A stretch of DNA of 64,000 nucleotides from Paraburkholderia aromaticivorans (GTDB lineage Bacteria; Pseudomonadota; Gammaproteobacteria; Burkholderiales; Burkholderiaceae). Location: contig NZ_CP051514.1 of assembly GCF_012689525.1 (NCBI RefSeq), forward strand, positions 2,294,001-2,358,000, in the 5' to 3' direction. Shown here piece after piece: positions 63,885 through 64,000 of this stretch; the first letter of the stretch is position 1, and each line of letters starts with the position of its first letter. The position numbers and the translations under genes are program-made. A model generated the notes under the pieces. It was not told the origin of the DNA. It did no database searches and was given only the letters and a program-made list of their open reading frames with translations.

Positions 63885-64000
63885 TGCGAAAGAGCCGGCG
63901 GTCCGGCGCAATGGAAGCATATGGAGGATGGCGACGCGTGCCTCACGCAGCGATGGCCACGCGCTCGCGCTGTGACGCCTGCTTGCGAGCGAGGTGCCAT

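Noticed and set aside
1..64000. CRISPR arrays and rRNA genes
   Set aside because: No regularly spaced short repeats other than the 42-bp par array, and no rRNA-like sequence seen.

Overview
The window looks like part of a large plasmid (or plasmid-derived island) from a Burkholderiaceae bacterium such as Paraburkholderia, Caballeronia or Burkholderia. The evidence is high GC content, an R64-like type IVb pilus cluster, an actin-type partition locus with an iterated centromere, plasmid-style ssb and primase genes, a plasmid-borne class II ribonucleotide reductase, and dense mobile DNA. Genus and replicon type are inferred; I see no replication initiator gene.

Layout. 1-8.6 kb: conjugation-type (type IVb) pilus operon, with pilO-like, pilQ ATPase, pilR, pilin, a second PilT-like ATPase, a small membrane protein, pilV-like adhesin and a secreted protein. 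8.7-14.1 kb (minus strand): CAP-domain lipoprotein, small proteins, an FlhC-like zinc protein, a coiled-coil protein and a NERD nuclease-like protein. 14.7-18.8 kb: plasmid maintenance genes including ssb and a primase with a Toprim domain. 18.9-20.8 kb: parM-parR with four 42-bp repeats (parC-like). 21.7-22.9 kb: tyrosine recombinase with a C-terminal Fis-type helix-turn-helix. 23-29 kb (minus strand): small, often translationally coupled plasmid genes ending in a truncated PAPS-reductase-like gene.

29-57 kb is a mobile and accessory zone bounded by two direct copies of a composite insertion: an IS1111-group IS110 element sitting in the right end of an IS605-type tnpB element. It holds a broken chrA, a NUDIX gene, an IS3-family element, a frameshifted NYN-LOTUS gene, and a nest of three recombinase-in-trio (RIT) elements in which RIT1 interrupts ritC and RIT2 interrupts ritB of an outer RIT3. 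It also holds a catabolic cluster at 47-54 kb.

The most striking gene lies in that cluster. It is one 925-residue protein joining a BenC-like [2Fe-2S]/FAD/NAD(P) reductase, an FCD ligand-sensing domain and a cytochrome P450, in that order. It sits with an AraC regulator, an SDR dehydrogenase, a KstD/fumarate-reductase-like flavoprotein and a NIPSNAP protein. Two near-identical 40-bp sites, each with a 21-bp-spaced TGTCC repeat overlapping a -35 box, tie the P450 gene and the SDR operon into one likely AraC regulon. The P450 probably oxidises a hydrophobic substrate, the SDR oxidises the alcohol, and the flavoprotein desaturates the product; the substrate cannot be read from sequence.

57-64 kb: a decayed DUF1173 gene, a regulatory gap with two inverted perfect DnaA boxes, nrdJ, a YefM-YoeB toxin-antitoxin pair and small hypothetical genes. 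Several genes carry single-base homopolymer frameshifts, which may be real decay or sequencing error.
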